64,000 nt of DNA from Nitrospirales bacterium (GTDB lineage: Bacteria; Nitrospirota; Nitrospiria; Nitrospirales; UBA8639). Location of the stretch: the NCBI GenBank assembly GCA_012270585.1, contig JAAXIB010000088.1, positions 83,019 to 147,018 of the forward strand. The letters are read 5' to 3'. Positions 9,037-18,535 of this stretch are shown piece after piece; the stretch's first letter is position 1, and the number at the start of each line of letters is the position of its first letter. The notes beneath the pieces were generated by a model, which was not told where the DNA came from, made no database searches, and saw nothing but the letters and a program-made list of their open reading frames with translations. The position numbers and the translations under genes were made by a program.

Positions 9037-9501
9037 TTACTGGGGCAACAGTTGGACGATCAATTCGAGTTCGACGGGAACTCCCATGGGCAATTCGGCC
9101 ACTCCCACGGCCACGCGAGCATGCCGGCCGACCTCGCCGAAAATCGCCACCAGCAAATCCGACGCGCCGTTGATCACATAGGGCTGTTCCCTGAACCCTT
9201 CGTGAGAAGCCACATAGCCCGTCATTTTGACGATTCGTTTTACCTGATCCAAAGAACCCGCAGCCTGACGGATATTGGCCAGAGCATTGAGCAACGAGAC
9301 CTTGGCCGCTTCATAGCCTTCTTCCCTGGAGAGATCGCGCCCCACCTTTCCCTGAAAAACGATCTGCCCGTCACGGCTGGGCACCACTCCACTGATAAAA
9401 AGCAATTCGCCGACTCGAACGGAGGGAACATACGTGGCCACGGGTTGGGGAGGCTCCGGTAAGATCAGGCCCAGGGACGTGACGCGTTGTTCAAAAGACA
9501 T
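9037..9501 (-). CDS. RidA/YjgF/YER057c/UK114-family protein
   Basis: RidA-like enzymes hydrolyse reactive enamine or imine intermediates from PLP enzymes. The 154 residues carry the family features LLFISGVVP near the N-terminus and the C-terminal block HARVAVGVAELPMGVPVELE with the conserved arginine. It is somewhat longer than archetypal RidA (about 128 residues), as in the family branch with an N-terminal extension starting FEQRVTSLGL. It begins 12 bases after mltG and is the last gene of an apparent alaS-mltG-ridA unit. The substrate cannot be inferred. Confidence 0.85.
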   Translation of the reverse strand: MSFEQRVTSLGLILPEPPQPVATYVPSVRVGELLFISGVVPSRDGQIVFQGKVGRDLSREEGYEAAKVSLLNALANIRQAAGSLDQVKRIVKMTGYVASHEGFREQPYVINGASDLLVAIFGEVGRHARVAVGVAELPMGVPVELELIVQLLPQ

Positions 9502-9513
9502 GGTCCGGAAAGA

Positions 9514-10530
9514 TTACGAGGTACGACGACGTTGACGCAACTGATATTTGCTGACGGCCCGATTATGTTCGGCAAGTGTTGTTGAGAACTCATGGCTCCC
9601 GTCGTTGCGAGACACGAAATACAGATACTCGCTCGGCTCAGGATAGAGGGCCGCATGGATCGCGGCGCTTCCCGGATTGGCAATTGGACCGGGGGGTAAC
9701 CCTACGACCCGGTAGGTATTGTAAGGACTATCGATCGACAGGTCCTGTTTGCGGAGATTGCCGTCGAATTCATTCAAGGCGTAGATGACCGTCGGATCGC
9801 TTTGCAGCGGGATTTTTTTTCGCAGTCGATTATGAAACACTCCGGAAATCAAGGTGCGTTCATCCGGCCGGGCCGTTTCTTTTTCAATCACCGATGCCAA
9901 CGTGACCGCCTGATGCATGGATAGACCCAATTCCGCGACCCGCCGCCGGTCTTCCTCGGTCACGCTTTGCTTGAACCGGGACACCATCGATGCAATCAAT
10001 CGTTTCGGTTCCACGTGACGAGCAAACTGGTAGGTATCGGGAAAGAGATAGCCTTCCAGGCTATCGACGCGGTTCTCAACGGACAGCGACAAGGTTTGAA
10101 TGAAGATCGGATCCCTGGTGAATTGGAGAAACGCCTCACGATCGGCCAAGCGTTGTTCGTGCAATAAATCGGCAATCTGGCTCACCGAAAAGCCTTCGGG
10201 GATCGTGACCGTATACTGGATCACCTCACCCTTGACGATCTTCTCCAAAATGGTCGAGGGGTCCATGCCTCCATGAAATTCGTATTCCCCCGGAATGATT
10301 TTCCGGTCCGAGCCAGCGAGACGGCCCATCCATACAAACGCCCAATCGCTCCTGATCAGATTCTGCCGGCGAAGGCGTTCCGCCACTTCGGACAACGCCG
10401 TCCCTTCGGCAATATCCAAAACCGTAACCTGCGAGGAATTGCCAACAGGTTGGAGTTGGCTCAGCACCGCGAATCCGCAGCCGAACCCGAGAAAGCCCAA
10501 GATAATGAGGAGACTCTTTTTGAGCATCAA
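9514..10530 (-). CDS. mltG: Endolytic murein transglycosylase MltG
   Basis: An inner-membrane lytic transglycosylase thought to terminate nascent glycan strands. One N-terminal membrane helix (residues about 7-25, LLIILGFLGFGCGFAVL) anchors the protein. A LysM-like segment follows, containing GTALSEVAERLRRQNLI. The YceG catalytic domain contains the glutamate motif ASVIEKETA and the end motif GLPPGPIANPG. The 338 residues match the family. It begins 18 bases after the alaS stop, and ridA follows 12 bases downstream, so the three are probably cotranscribed. Confidence 0.96.
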   Translation of the reverse strand: MMLKKSLLIILGFLGFGCGFAVLSQLQPVGNSSQVTVLDIAEGTALSEVAERLRRQNLIRSDWAFVWMGRLAGSDRKIIPGEYEFHGGMDPSTILEKIVKGEVIQYTVTIPEGFSVSQIADLLHEQRLADREAFLQFTRDPIFIQTLSLSVENRVDSLEGYLFPDTYQFARHVEPKRLIASMVSRFKQSVTEEDRRRVAELGLSMHQAVTLASVIEKETARPDERTLISGVFHNRLRKKIPLQSDPTVIYALNEFDGNLRKQDLSIDSPYNTYRVVGLPPGPIANPGSAAIHAALYPEPSEYLYFVSRNDGSHEFSTTLAEHNRAVSKYQLRQRRRTS

Positions 10531-10548
10531 TGATTCAACGGGACGGGC

Positions 10549-13194
10549 TCACGACTTTCCCGACACCTGCACTTCGACCAGATGAAATACTTTTTCAAGG
10601 GCCTGCCTCAATTTTTCAGGATGCTTCCCCCCGGCTTGAGCCATTTCCGGCCGCCCCCCGCCCGTTCCGCCGACTTCGCGAGCCATTTCCTTGATCAACT
10701 GCCCGGCCTGCAACGTGGAGGTCAGGTCGGGAGATACGATCACCAACAAGGAAACTTTCTCGTCAGCGACCGAGCCCAAGGCGATCACGCCCTTGGGGAC
10801 CTTGTTCCGTACCTTGTCGGAAAGCAGCCGGAGTTCCTGCATGGACAACCCCCGGGCTTCCTGAACGTAAACCTGAATGCCCCGGATCTCCCGAACTTGG
10901 GCCTCGCCACTGCCGGCGCTCTGGTCCATCAATTGCAGTTTGAGCTGCTCGAGTTCCCGTTCCTTTTCCTTCAACAGGGAAACGAGTTTCCGGGTTTTCG
11001 GGACGATTTCCGATGGGCTACTTTTCAACAACTCCGCCAATTCCCTGACGTCGGATTCCAGCTTTTTCCCGTGCTCCAGTGCCCCTGTCCCGGTCAGGGC
11101 TTCGATGCGCCGCACCCCGGACGCGATCCCGCCTTCCGAGGTAATGCGGAACGAGCCGATCTCCCCCGTATGCCGGCAATGCGTGCCTCCACACAGTTCT
11201 TTACTGAACTCCCCGATACCCACGACCCGCACCCGTTCGCCGTACTTGTCACCGAAAAACGCCAGCGCCCCGGCATGAATAGCCTCCTGAATCCCCATGA
11301 CGTCGGTCCGGACGAGCGCGTTGCCCAACACGTGGAAATTGACCATCGCCTCGATTTCTTCGAGGTCCCGGATGCGGAGCGGCTTGAAGTAGGAAAAATC
11401 AAAACGCAACCGGTTCGGGGCGACCAACGAGCCATACTGTTTCACGTGAGGACCCAAGACTTCACGAAGCGCCGCGTGGAGAAGGTGGGTGGCGGTATGA
11501 TTCCTGGCCGCGCCGTGGCGGGTCGTCGAGTCCACCGTGGCGGCCAGCGGCTCGCCCGTGCGAACGCGGCCGGCGACGACCGTTCCCCTGTGCAGCAAGA
11601 GCTTGCCGCCGACCTTGGTCGTCTCCTTGACCTGAATCCGGCCCTCCCGGCCCGTCAACGTCCCCTGATCCCCAACCTGGCCACCACCTTCGGGATAGAA
11701 GGGCGTGGCATCCAGGACCAGTTCCACCTCGTCTCCTTCCACGACTTCGTCCGCCAGCGCGTCTCCCTTGAGCAGGGCCTGCACCACGCTCTCGGATTGA
11801 AGCGCCTGATACCCGTGGAACTCCGAGGGGCTAAGCCGTTGCACCAGTTCGGTGACGACAGGTTTCTCCTGTTCCGCGACGAAGGCGGGCGACTTACGCG
11901 CCCGATCTCGTTGCGCTTCCAACGCGCGTTGAAACCCTTCAAGATCGGCGACCATTCCCTGCTCACGAGCGGCTTCTTCGATCAAATCCAATGGAAAGCC
12001 ATACGTGTCGTAGAGTTTAAAAACGTTTTCACCGTCCAAGGTGCCATCCGTGGCTTCGCCGATCATGCGATTGAGGATGGGCAACCCTTGGTCCAACGTG
12101 CCGATAAAACGTTCTTCTTCACTTTCGACGACGGTGCGACACGGGTCACTCGCCTGCGTCAGTTCAGGATAGGCCGCTTTCATTTCGGCGACCACCGTGC
12201 CGGTCAATTCATGCAAAAATGGTTCCGTGACGCCCAAGATCCGGCCGTGGCGTGACGCCCTGCGTAAAATCCGTCGCAACACGTATCCCCGGCCTTCGTT
12301 CGACGGAAGAATGCCGTCCGCGATCATAAACGTGATGGCCCGCAAATGATCGGCTATGACCCGCAGGGAACGATCGGGGGCTTCAGCCTTGCCGTACGTA
12401 CAACCCGTCCGGTCGGCAATCGCCGAAAGCAACGGCATGAACAGGTCGGTCGCATAATTGCTGTCTACACCCTGGACCACGGCGGCAAGCCGCTCGAGGC
12501 CCATGCCGGTATCGATACTGGGTTTCGGCAACGGATGCAGGTTGCCCTCGGCGTCGCGGTCGAATTGCATGAACACGAGGTTCCAGATTTCCAGATACCG
12601 GTCGCAGTCACACCCCACGGCACACGAGGCCCGTCCACACCCCAGCGCGACGCCCTGATCGATATGAATTTCAGAACAGGGCCCACAGGGTCCGGTTTCC
12701 CCCATTTGCCAGAAATTATCCTTGTACCCGAGCCGCACGATTCTTGCCGCGGGCACGCCCACGTGTTTCTCCCACAATTCAAAGGCCTCGTCATCGTCCT
12801 GAAAGACCGTGACCCATAATTGATCCGCCGGCAGGCCCAGCGTCTTCGTCAAATAGTCCCAGCCGTAACGCACGGCGTCTTTTTTGAAATAGTCGCCGAA
12901 CGAGAAATTGCCGAGCATTTCAAAGAACGTGTGGTGGCGCCGGGTATATCCGACGTTTTCCAGATCATTATGTTTGCCCCCGGCTCGCATGCACCGCTGA
13001 ACGGAAACGGCCCGCGAATAGGAACGCTGTTCTTCTCCCAGGAACACCCGTTTGAACTGATTCATGCCCGCGTTGGTGAACAGGAGCGTGGGGTCGGCCT
13101 GGGGAAGCAGCGACGCGCTGGGAACGACGGCATGGTCGACCGCATGGAAAAAATCCAGAAACGACTGTCGAAGCTCATTAGCCGTTAGGGACAT
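10549..13194 (-). CDS. alaS: Alanyl-tRNA synthetase
   Basis: Class II aminoacyl-tRNA synthetase that charges tRNA-Ala and edits misacylated Ser and Gly. The 881 residues include the N-terminal catalytic domain (FLDFFHAVDHAVVPSASLLP, then TNAGMNQFKRVFLG), the middle tRNA-recognition domain, and the editing domain with zinc motifs HTATH and CGGTHCRHTG. The C-terminal DHHA1/coiled-coil segment contains GGTGGGRPEMAQAGG. All parts are present and complete. It leads the unit with mltG and ridA. A paired-palindrome repeat separates it from recA upstream. Confidence 0.98.
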   Translation of the reverse strand: MSLTANELRQSFLDFFHAVDHAVVPSASLLPQADPTLLFTNAGMNQFKRVFLGEEQRSYSRAVSVQRCMRAGGKHNDLENVGYTRRHHTFFEMLGNFSFGDYFKKDAVRYGWDYLTKTLGLPADQLWVTVFQDDDEAFELWEKHVGVPAARIVRLGYKDNFWQMGETGPCGPCSEIHIDQGVALGCGRASCAVGCDCDRYLEIWNLVFMQFDRDAEGNLHPLPKPSIDTGMGLERLAAVVQGVDSNYATDLFMPLLSAIADRTGCTYGKAEAPDRSLRVIADHLRAITFMIADGILPSNEGRGYVLRRILRRASRHGRILGVTEPFLHELTGTVVAEMKAAYPELTQASDPCRTVVESEEERFIGTLDQGLPILNRMIGEATDGTLDGENVFKLYDTYGFPLDLIEEAAREQGMVADLEGFQRALEAQRDRARKSPAFVAEQEKPVVTELVQRLSPSEFHGYQALQSESVVQALLKGDALADEVVEGDEVELVLDATPFYPEGGGQVGDQGTLTGREGRIQVKETTKVGGKLLLHRGTVVAGRVRTGEPLAATVDSTTRHGAARNHTATHLLHAALREVLGPHVKQYGSLVAPNRLRFDFSYFKPLRIRDLEEIEAMVNFHVLGNALVRTDVMGIQEAIHAGALAFFGDKYGERVRVVGIGEFSKELCGGTHCRHTGEIGSFRITSEGGIASGVRRIEALTGTGALEHGKKLESDVRELAELLKSSPSEIVPKTRKLVSLLKEKERELEQLKLQLMDQSAGSGEAQVREIRGIQVYVQEARGLSMQELRLLSDKVRNKVPKGVIALGSVADEKVSLLVIVSPDLTSTLQAGQLIKEMAREVGGTGGGRPEMAQAGGKHPEKLRQALEKVFHLVEVQVSGKS

Positions 13195-13280
13195 ACGAAG
13201 GACAGGATCCTTTGAGGATTTCTCTTGTGTGTGCGTTCAGTCGTTTGTTGATAATTCCTGCCGTCTTCTCCTGTGTCCGA

Positions 13281-13409
13281 ATTCCCCTCCTAGGAGGGGT
13301 GAGGGGAGGTAGAGGCTACGACCAAGACGGTACCCTCGTACTCTTTGGCCGGCTGGTTCTACCCCACCCAACCTCCCCTTACAAAGGGGAGGAAAAGAGA
13401 GAAGAGGGA
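13281..13409. repeat. Paired-palindrome (BIME-like) repeat, copy 1
   Basis: Two palindromic halves, TTCCCCTCCTAGGAGGGG and CCTCCCCTTACAAAGGGGAGG, sit about 60 bases apart. Their outer tips end in inverted GAGGTAGAG and TCTACCCCAC sequences. The same arrangement recurs at 23326-23455, 24897-25042 and 30360-30497. It fills most of the alaS-recA gap (13195-13439), and no gene was seen there. Confidence 0.75.
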
Positions 13410-13439
13410 CCGCACAGTCGTTAGCGAGGATTCACTTTC

Positions 13440-14516
13440 CTAGGCTCTTCCCCGCGTGGGGGCCGGTTTCTTTTCCGCTTCAGCCGAACCCGCGGCCTTC
13501 GGCATCGAAACCAGTCCGGCCTGTTCCCGGATTCTCGCTTCAATTTCTCCGGCAGTCTCGGGGTTCTCCTTCAAAAATGCTTTCACCGCTTCGCGGCCCT
13601 GGCCCAATCGCTCCTCACGAAACGAATACCAGGCCCCGGCCTTGTCGATGATTTTCCTATCCACGCCCAGGTCGATGAGTTCCCCGACTTTGGACACGCC
13701 CTCGGCGAACATAATGTCGAACTCGGCCTGCCTGAATGGAGGCGCAGTCTTATTTTTCACCACTTTGACGCGGACACGGCTTCCGATCACCTCCTGCCCT
13801 TCCTTGATGGACTCGATCCGCCTGATGTCCAGCCGCACCGAAGAATAGAACTTCAGGGCGTTTCCGCCGGTCGTGGTTTCGGGATTGCCGAACATCACGC
13901 CGATCTTCATGCGGATCTGGTTGATGAAGACCACCGTGGTCAGGGATTTGGAAATGGCTCCGGTCAATTTACGGAGAGCCTGGGACATCAGGCGCGCCTG
14001 AAGCCCCATGTGTGAATCGCCCATTTCACCTTCGATTTCGGCGCGGGGCACCAAGGCGGCAACGGAGTCCACGACCACCAGGTCGATCGCCCCGCTTCTG
14101 ACCAACGTCTCGGCAATTTCCAGGGCTTGTTCGCCGGTGTCGGGTTGGGCCACCAGCAGATCGTCGGTTCGCACACCCAGTTTCTTGGCATAGGACACGT
14201 CCAACGCGTGTTCCGCGTCGATAAACGCCGCGGACCCGCCGGCTTTCTGCGTTTCCGCAATCGCATGCAGACACAAGGTGGTTTTCCCCGAGGATTCCGG
14301 CCCGAAAATTTCCACCACTCGCCCTCGCGGCAGCCCGCCGACGCCCAAGGCCAGATCAAGGGCCAACGACCCGGTGGAGACGGCCTGCACGTCTTCCGAC
14401 ACGTCACCTGTTCCCAGTTTCATAATCGAACCTTTCCCAAATTGCTTTTCAATTTGGGTCACGGCCAGTTCCAATGCCTTCATTTTCCCCTGATTATCTG
14501 CAGTTCGATCGCTCAT
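13440..14516 (-). CDS. recA: Recombinase A
   Basis: DNA-dependent ATPase for strand exchange, recombinational repair and SOS induction. The 358 residues show the Walker [11 protein letters not shown], the Walker B region [11 protein letters not shown], loop L1 [20 protein letters not shown] and loop L2 with [21 protein letters not shown]. The C-terminus is basic ([11 protein letters not shown]). A good Shine-Dalgarno (CGAGGAGG) lies 4 bases before the ATG at 14516, so the longer in-frame TTG start at 14534 is unlikely. cinA and thpR lie upstream on the same strand. No obvious SOS box was identified by eye. Confidence 0.98.
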   Translation of the reverse strand: MSDRTADNQGKMKALELAVTQIEKQFGKGSIMKLGTGDVSEDVQAVSTGSLALDLALGVGGLPRGRVVEIFGPESSGKTTLCLHAIAETQKAGGSAAFIDAEHALDVSYAKKLGVRTDDLLVAQPDTGEQALEIAETLVRSGAIDLVVVDSVAALVPRAEIEGEMGDSHMGLQARLMSQALRKLTGAISKSLTTVVFINQIRMKIGVMFGNPETTTGGNALKFYSSVRLDIRRIESIKEGQEVIGSRVRVKVVKNKTAPPFRQAEFDIMFAEGVSKVGELIDLGVDRKIIDKAGAWYSFREERLGQGREAVKAFLKENPETAGEIEARIREQAGLVSMPKAAGSAEAEKKPAPTRGRA

Positions 14517-14608
14517 AACGCCTCCTCGATTCAAGCCATCACGTCCCTATCATACTGAAAACCCGTAAGGAGGCCAACCATTCTTCGTAAAGAAAAGGCA
14601 CCGCACCC

Positions 14609-15181
14609 TCACGCATTCAAGGAGAGGTCCCATAATTTTGTATAGATCGGTCCAGTTGGACGGAGGTCACTCTTAAACAAGGCAATCCGTTCAACGGGGA
14701 ACTGCCCGCAGGCAAAGGGATCCGTGAACACTCCCAACGTTCCCAGCACGCGCCCGACTTCACGATGGTCCCTTTTCACGCGAGCCACGGTCAGATGAGG
14801 CCGAAACGGTCGATCCTCTTGAGGAAACCCCAAAGGGACCACTGCCCGACCGACACACCCGGCCAATGTGACCAGGCTATCGAGGGCTCCGCCAAGACCG
14901 ATCCACAACACGCGGGGCGACCGGTTATCCGGAAACGCCCCGAATCCTTTGCATTCAATGACAAAAGGAGAAACATGGGAAATCGCCGGCTCCACCGCCT
15001 GGCGGATCCGGTCAACCTGAATCTCCGTCGTTTCACCGAGAAACTTCAGGTTGATATGGAGATTTTCAGGTTTACTCCAAGCGAGTCCTGGGAATTCTCG
15101 TTTGACCGTTCGGATGTTCTGCCCTATGGCCGATTGCAGGGTTGCAGGCAGATCAATCGCCAAAAACGTTCGTAGTCCCAT
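14609..15181 (-). CDS. thpR: RNA 2',3'-cyclic phosphodiesterase (LigT/ThpR)
   Basis: 2H phosphoesterase that opens 2',3'-cyclic phosphates on RNA. Its 190 residues begin RTFLAIDLP, typical for the family. The two catalytic tetrapeptides are HINL (in NLHINLKFLGE) and HLTV (in RPHLTVARV). The first usually reads HxTx, so asparagine here replaces the canonical threonine. The ATG overlaps the cinA stop by one base (TGATG), indicating translational coupling. recA follows 92 bases downstream. The cinA-thpR-recA order is widespread. Confidence 0.92.
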   Translation of the reverse strand: MGLRTFLAIDLPATLQSAIGQNIRTVKREFPGLAWSKPENLHINLKFLGETTEIQVDRIRQAVEPAISHVSPFVIECKGFGAFPDNRSPRVLWIGLGGALDSLVTLAGCVGRAVVPLGFPQEDRPFRPHLTVARVKRDHREVGRVLGTLGVFTDPFACGQFPVERIALFKSDLRPTGPIYTKLWDLSLNA

Positions 15182-16482
15182 CAGGCCTCGTCAAGAAATG
15201 AATCGCACAACCAACGCCGCAACACGTCGAGTGCTGCCTGCGACGACCGGAGTTTAATCGCTTCCCGTTCTCCATGGAACCGGAATGCTTTCGTTGAGGT
15301 TCCCATCGACGTGGCCAGCCCGACGTAGACCAAACCGACGGGCTTGTGCGCCGTCCCGCCTCCGGGTCCGGCAATACCCGTGATACTCAGGCCCACGTCC
15401 GCCTTGCTTCTCGTCCGAATACCCTGAGCCATGGCCTTGGCGACCTGCGCACTCACCGCCCCATATTTTTTCAACAACGATTCGGGAACTCCGAGCAGTT
15501 CCATCTTCGCCCGATTGCCATAACACACCACGCCCCGGTCCACGTATGTCGAACTTCCGGGCACTTGAGTCAGGCGATGCGCAATCAGCCCGCCCGTACA
15601 GCTTTCAGCCAGGGCGATGGTGGATCTTCGCGCACGGAGACGTTGCCCCACCACTTCCTCCATGGTCTGTCCGTCGATGGAGAAGACGTGTTGCCCCAAT
15701 TTGGCGATCACGTCGTTCATTAAGTCATCAAGTGACATGGCGGATTGCCTAGAGTTTTTCTTCCCCGCTTGCCTTCTTTCAGTCGTCCTCGATCTCGTGA
15801 GTGACACCGAAACTCCGAGCGGAGAGGCGAGAAGGCCGAGACGGAAAGGGCTTGTGGCGGGCATGATCCCTTTGAGTCGATTGTCGATCTCGCTCTCGAG
15901 AAGTCCAAAGGCCTGAATCGTCCGGGTCTCGATGGCCGGCGACAAAATCCCTTCTCGTCGAAGCATCGGCAGGACCGACTCCGTCCACATCCCGCGGACC
16001 TCGTGGCTGACTCCGGGCAGGCAAAAGATTCGACAGCGCTTCCACTGCACGGCAAAACCGGGCGCAATCCCGGCGGGATTCCGAAGCAGCACGGCGCCGG
16101 CTGGCAGGAACGCCTGCCGGCGTTGGCTTTCAGAAACGGTCCGTCCCGCGGATTGCAAGCGTGTCTTTATGGATTCGAGGGCCCGGGGACGCAAGCGTAA
16201 CGGAATTCCGGTAACCCGGGCCACGGCTTCGCGGGTGACATCGTCCACGGTTGGACCAAGACCGCCGGTGATCAGCACGAGCTTCGTCCGTTTGGCCGCG
16301 TTCGTAACGGCCACGCCTATGTCTTCGATATCGTCCCCGACCACGGACTTGAACCGGACTTCGATTCCATGCCCCGCCAGCGACTCGCTGAGAAAAATCG
16401 AATTGGTATCGACCCGCCCGCCGAGCAACAATTCGGATCCAACCGCAATGATTTCAGAAATTGCCAGCGAATCCGTGAACAT
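15181..16482 (-). CDS. cinA: CinA-family protein (MoaB-like domain plus PncC domain)
   Basis: The N-terminal half is a MoaB/COG1058-type domain with IIAVGSELLLGGRVDTNS and ITGGLGPTVDDVTREAVA. In CinA this half is linked to ADP-ribose pyrophosphatase activity. The C-terminal half is the NMN deamidase (PncC) domain with ALAESCTGGLIAHRLTQVPG, YGNRAK and ITGIAGPGGGTAHKPVGLVY. At 433 residues it is full length. NAD-cycle repair is the best supported role. The competence role implied by the name is not general. It is coupled to thpR, and the intact barrel gene ends 21 bases upstream. Confidence 0.94.
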   Translation of the reverse strand: MFTDSLAISEIIAVGSELLLGGRVDTNSIFLSESLAGHGIEVRFKSVVGDDIEDIGVAVTNAAKRTKLVLITGGLGPTVDDVTREAVARVTGIPLRLRPRALESIKTRLQSAGRTVSESQRRQAFLPAGAVLLRNPAGIAPGFAVQWKRCRIFCLPGVSHEVRGMWTESVLPMLRREGILSPAIETRTIQAFGLLESEIDNRLKGIMPATSPFRLGLLASPLGVSVSLTRSRTTERRQAGKKNSRQSAMSLDDLMNDVIAKLGQHVFSIDGQTMEEVVGQRLRARRSTIALAESCTGGLIAHRLTQVPGSSTYVDRGVVCYGNRAKMELLGVPESLLKKYGAVSAQVAKAMAQGIRTRSKADVGLSITGIAGPGGGTAHKPVGLVYVGLATSMGTSTKAFRFHGEREAIKLRSSQAALDVLRRWLCDSFLDEA

Positions 16483-16503
16483 AGGTTGGAAGGAACGGTA
16501 TCC

Positions 16504-17463
16504 CTAAAACCGATGCTTCAGGTTCACGCTCACGCCAAAAAACTCGATGTTGTCGGTTTCGAGTCCGCCCCGGACCGGCTCACTGCCGTCTTTCCGGAGA
16601 TTGGGTTCGTGACTGCGCAACGGATCCCACATGATCCCGGTCTCGTCCCGAAAAGAATTGAACCTGACCCAGCGTCCCTTGAGCCCCAGAGACAGGGCTT
16701 CCGTGACCGCGTAATCCACCCCGAACAGGATCTGGAGACCATAGAGCACGTCGCTGAGCGTATTTTGCGAAACGCTGACCGTTCCGGCGAGGTTCTGTTG
16801 GATCTCGGCAGCGTTGGGCAATCCATAACCCGTCGTGATGGACTCCGGGTTATTGTTTCTCGCCCAGACGCTGGCATACTCGACGTCGGTAAACCCAACG
16901 CCGCCACCGATCCCGATATACGGCGTGAACCGGCTGGCGTTACGGAAATCATACAACAGGTTCCCGAACAGGTTGTGGGAGGTCAAGCTGCCTATCCGAT
17001 CCGTCGCATGCACAATTTCATCCCTGAGTTTCTGGCCCTGTGTGCCCACCCCGAGAGGAACGTCGGCTGTCTGATCATAGTTCGATTGCCGGTAGAAGTA
17101 TTCCAGTTCCACGCGAAGACCACCCAAGGGACTGTTCTTGTTCTGGATATGACCCGAAAAACTGTAGCCGATCGCCCCTCCGGCCAGAATACCGGTGGCC
17201 CTGTCGAACTCGTTCTCCCATCTTCCACCCACGCTACGATCAGGACCCGTGCAACTCGCGCGCTCCTGGTACCGTGGATTGATGTATTCATCGCAGACGC
17301 TGGCCCGATCGTTACTGGTTCCGGTCGTATCGAAGCCGCCGGCGAAATTGACCCCGATATCGCCGCTGATGTAGAAGCCCTCCGAGTGTGCCTGCGCCCA
17401 ACCCGGCACCATCACAAACGTGGCGAGGGCAAGCATCAGAAATGGAGAAATGTATATTTTCAT
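16504..17463 (-). CDS. Outer-membrane beta-barrel protein (intact paralogue)
   Basis: The 319-residue product has a clear signal peptide (MKIYISPFLMLALATF, cleavage near WAQAHS). A beta-strand-rich region ends with a C-terminal aromatic barrel signature (VSVNLKHRF). Repeating pieces such as GILAGGAIGYSF, RVELEYFYRQ and TPYIGIGGG are typical of small OmpA/opacity-like barrels. It is the intact paralogue of the frameshifted gene at 6817-7752. The chosen ATG at 17463 follows GAGAAAAC, while an upstream in-frame start would spoil the signal peptide. The ligand or pore function is unknown. A near-consensus promoter lies at 17516-17544. Confidence 0.85.
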   Translation of the reverse strand: MKIYISPFLMLALATFVMVPGWAQAHSEGFYISGDIGVNFAGGFDTTGTSNDRASVCDEYINPRYQERASCTGPDRSVGGRWENEFDRATGILAGGAIGYSFSGHIQNKNSPLGGLRVELEYFYRQSNYDQTADVPLGVGTQGQKLRDEIVHATDRIGSLTSHNLFGNLLYDFRNASRFTPYIGIGGGVGFTDVEYASVWARNNNPESITTGYGLPNAAEIQQNLAGTVSVSQNTLSDVLYGLQILFGVDYAVTEALSLGLKGRWVRFNSFRDETGIMWDPLRSHEPNLRKDGSEPVRGGLETDNIEFFGVSVNLKHRF

Positions 17464-17515
17464 TGTTTTCTCGTTTTCCCGGAATTTATGAAAAGAGAGC
17501 ACAATTAAGTATAAA

Positions 17516-17544
17516 CTTATAGTGTTTCAGGAAGTTTTGGTCAA
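17516..17544 (-). promoter_or_regulatory. Strong sigma-70-like promoter for the intact barrel gene
   Basis: On the minus strand TTGACC (17544-17539) and TATAAG (17521-17516) are exactly 17 bases apart, about 50 bases before the ATG at 17463. The predicted leader of about 45 bases has no other gene in it. Confidence 0.65.
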
Positions 17545-17620
17545 TAGCGCCATGGATTGTATTGCGGAATACACGGTAAAAAACACATTCTTACGTAGTC
17601 GGGAGAACGCTCCGCAATCC

Positions 17621-18214
17621 CTAGGGAATGTTTGAAAATTCCACCTCGAACGAAACCTCGTCCCCTTGATTTGGAAACACCATGATCGTGGTCTTCGCAT
17701 TTGGATCGAACGCGTCATACCGAAAGGAGCCGATGACCTTGGCCTTGTAGCGCGGAGCCTTGGGCCACACTTTTGTCCGCTGGGCCACGCCATCGAATCG
17801 CACGTTCAAGGGTTTCACCAGTTTCTCGCCTTGCTTCAACACAATGTAACTGTTGTCGGCAAAAGTCCCGGTTTCGCCGAAGATCGTCACACTCACAAGC
17901 ATGGTTTCCTCGGCAAGGATGCGCCGGATCTCCGTTTCGGAAGGCGTTTCTCCCCGCAGCCCGAAATGGCTCGCCATCACGGTCAGGCCGTTCATTTTGG
18001 TCATCAAAAACCCGTTGGGGCGCAATTTCCGATCCGACCCGAACCACGTATAGAGTCGATTCGGCAGTACGCGATCCTTGGCTGCGCGGAGTCCTTGCTC
18101 CACGGCTTGCTCAACCTGCGCGTCTGTCGGAGATACTTCGATCGCCCGGCTTTCCAACGCCGGAATACCAAGCGCTGTCCCGATGCACAAAAGACAAAAG
18201 CCCACGAGAGCCAT
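17621..18214 (-). CDS. Exported protein of unknown function
   Basis: From the ATG at 18214 the product is 197 residues with a hydrophobic N-terminus (GFCLLCIGTALGIPAL) followed by AIEVSP, resembling a signal peptide. A longer reading from a GTG at 18283 adds 23 residues and puts basic residues before the hydrophobic stretch, so the start is uncertain. The mature part has a TWFGSDRKLRPNGFLMTKM segment and many beta-strand-like stretches toward the end (TTIMVFPNQGDEVSFEVEF). I recognise no family. It stands alone between the barrel gene and the ChdC-like gene. Confidence 0.65.
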   Translation of the reverse strand: MALVGFCLLCIGTALGIPALESRAIEVSPTDAQVEQAVEQGLRAAKDRVLPNRLYTWFGSDRKLRPNGFLMTKMNGLTVMASHFGLRGETPSETEIRRILAEETMLVSVTIFGETGTFADNSYIVLKQGEKLVKPLNVRFDGVAQRTKVWPKAPRYKAKVIGSFRYDAFDPNAKTTIMVFPNQGDEVSFEVEFSNIP

Positions 18215-18377
18215 CCTGGGCCGCCACAGAGGGACGGCCCCTTCGGCATGGGCTGGATAAAACCACGATTTCGGCAACGGCACCCCCTGTTTCCCCGGTG
18301 CACACCGTATACGGCTTTTGACGTGGATTCAAGCGTAGGGGAAAGACACCGCCATCTCCGTCTATCCCACCTGCCCT

Positions 18378-18403
18378 GTAGGGGACGGCCCCCGTGCCGT
18401 CCC
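18378..18403. repeat. Short palindromic repeat GTAGGGGACGGCCCCCGTGC type
   Basis: The motif GGGGACGGCCCCCGTGCCGT recurs almost unchanged at 21588-21613, also in an intergenic space. It is GC-rich and self-complementary (GGGGACGGCCCC). No function is visible. It lies in the divergent gap between the exported unknown and the ChdC-like gene. Confidence 0.6.
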
Positions 18404-18535
18404 AAATGGATGAGGCCGTTACAACTACAAAAAAAGGCCGACACCCACGCTTCGTTGACAACGCCGAGGAAAAATTGATAGATACTCAACTCTATTCAAT
18501 CGCATCATATTCAGCCTGTCTGTGGAGGATTTCGT

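Noticed and set aside
10582..12255. 557-codon open frame on the plus strand
   Set aside because: It is antisense to alaS, whose own frame has all synthetase motifs. The long frame results from GC-rich codon use, and its translation resembles no protein.
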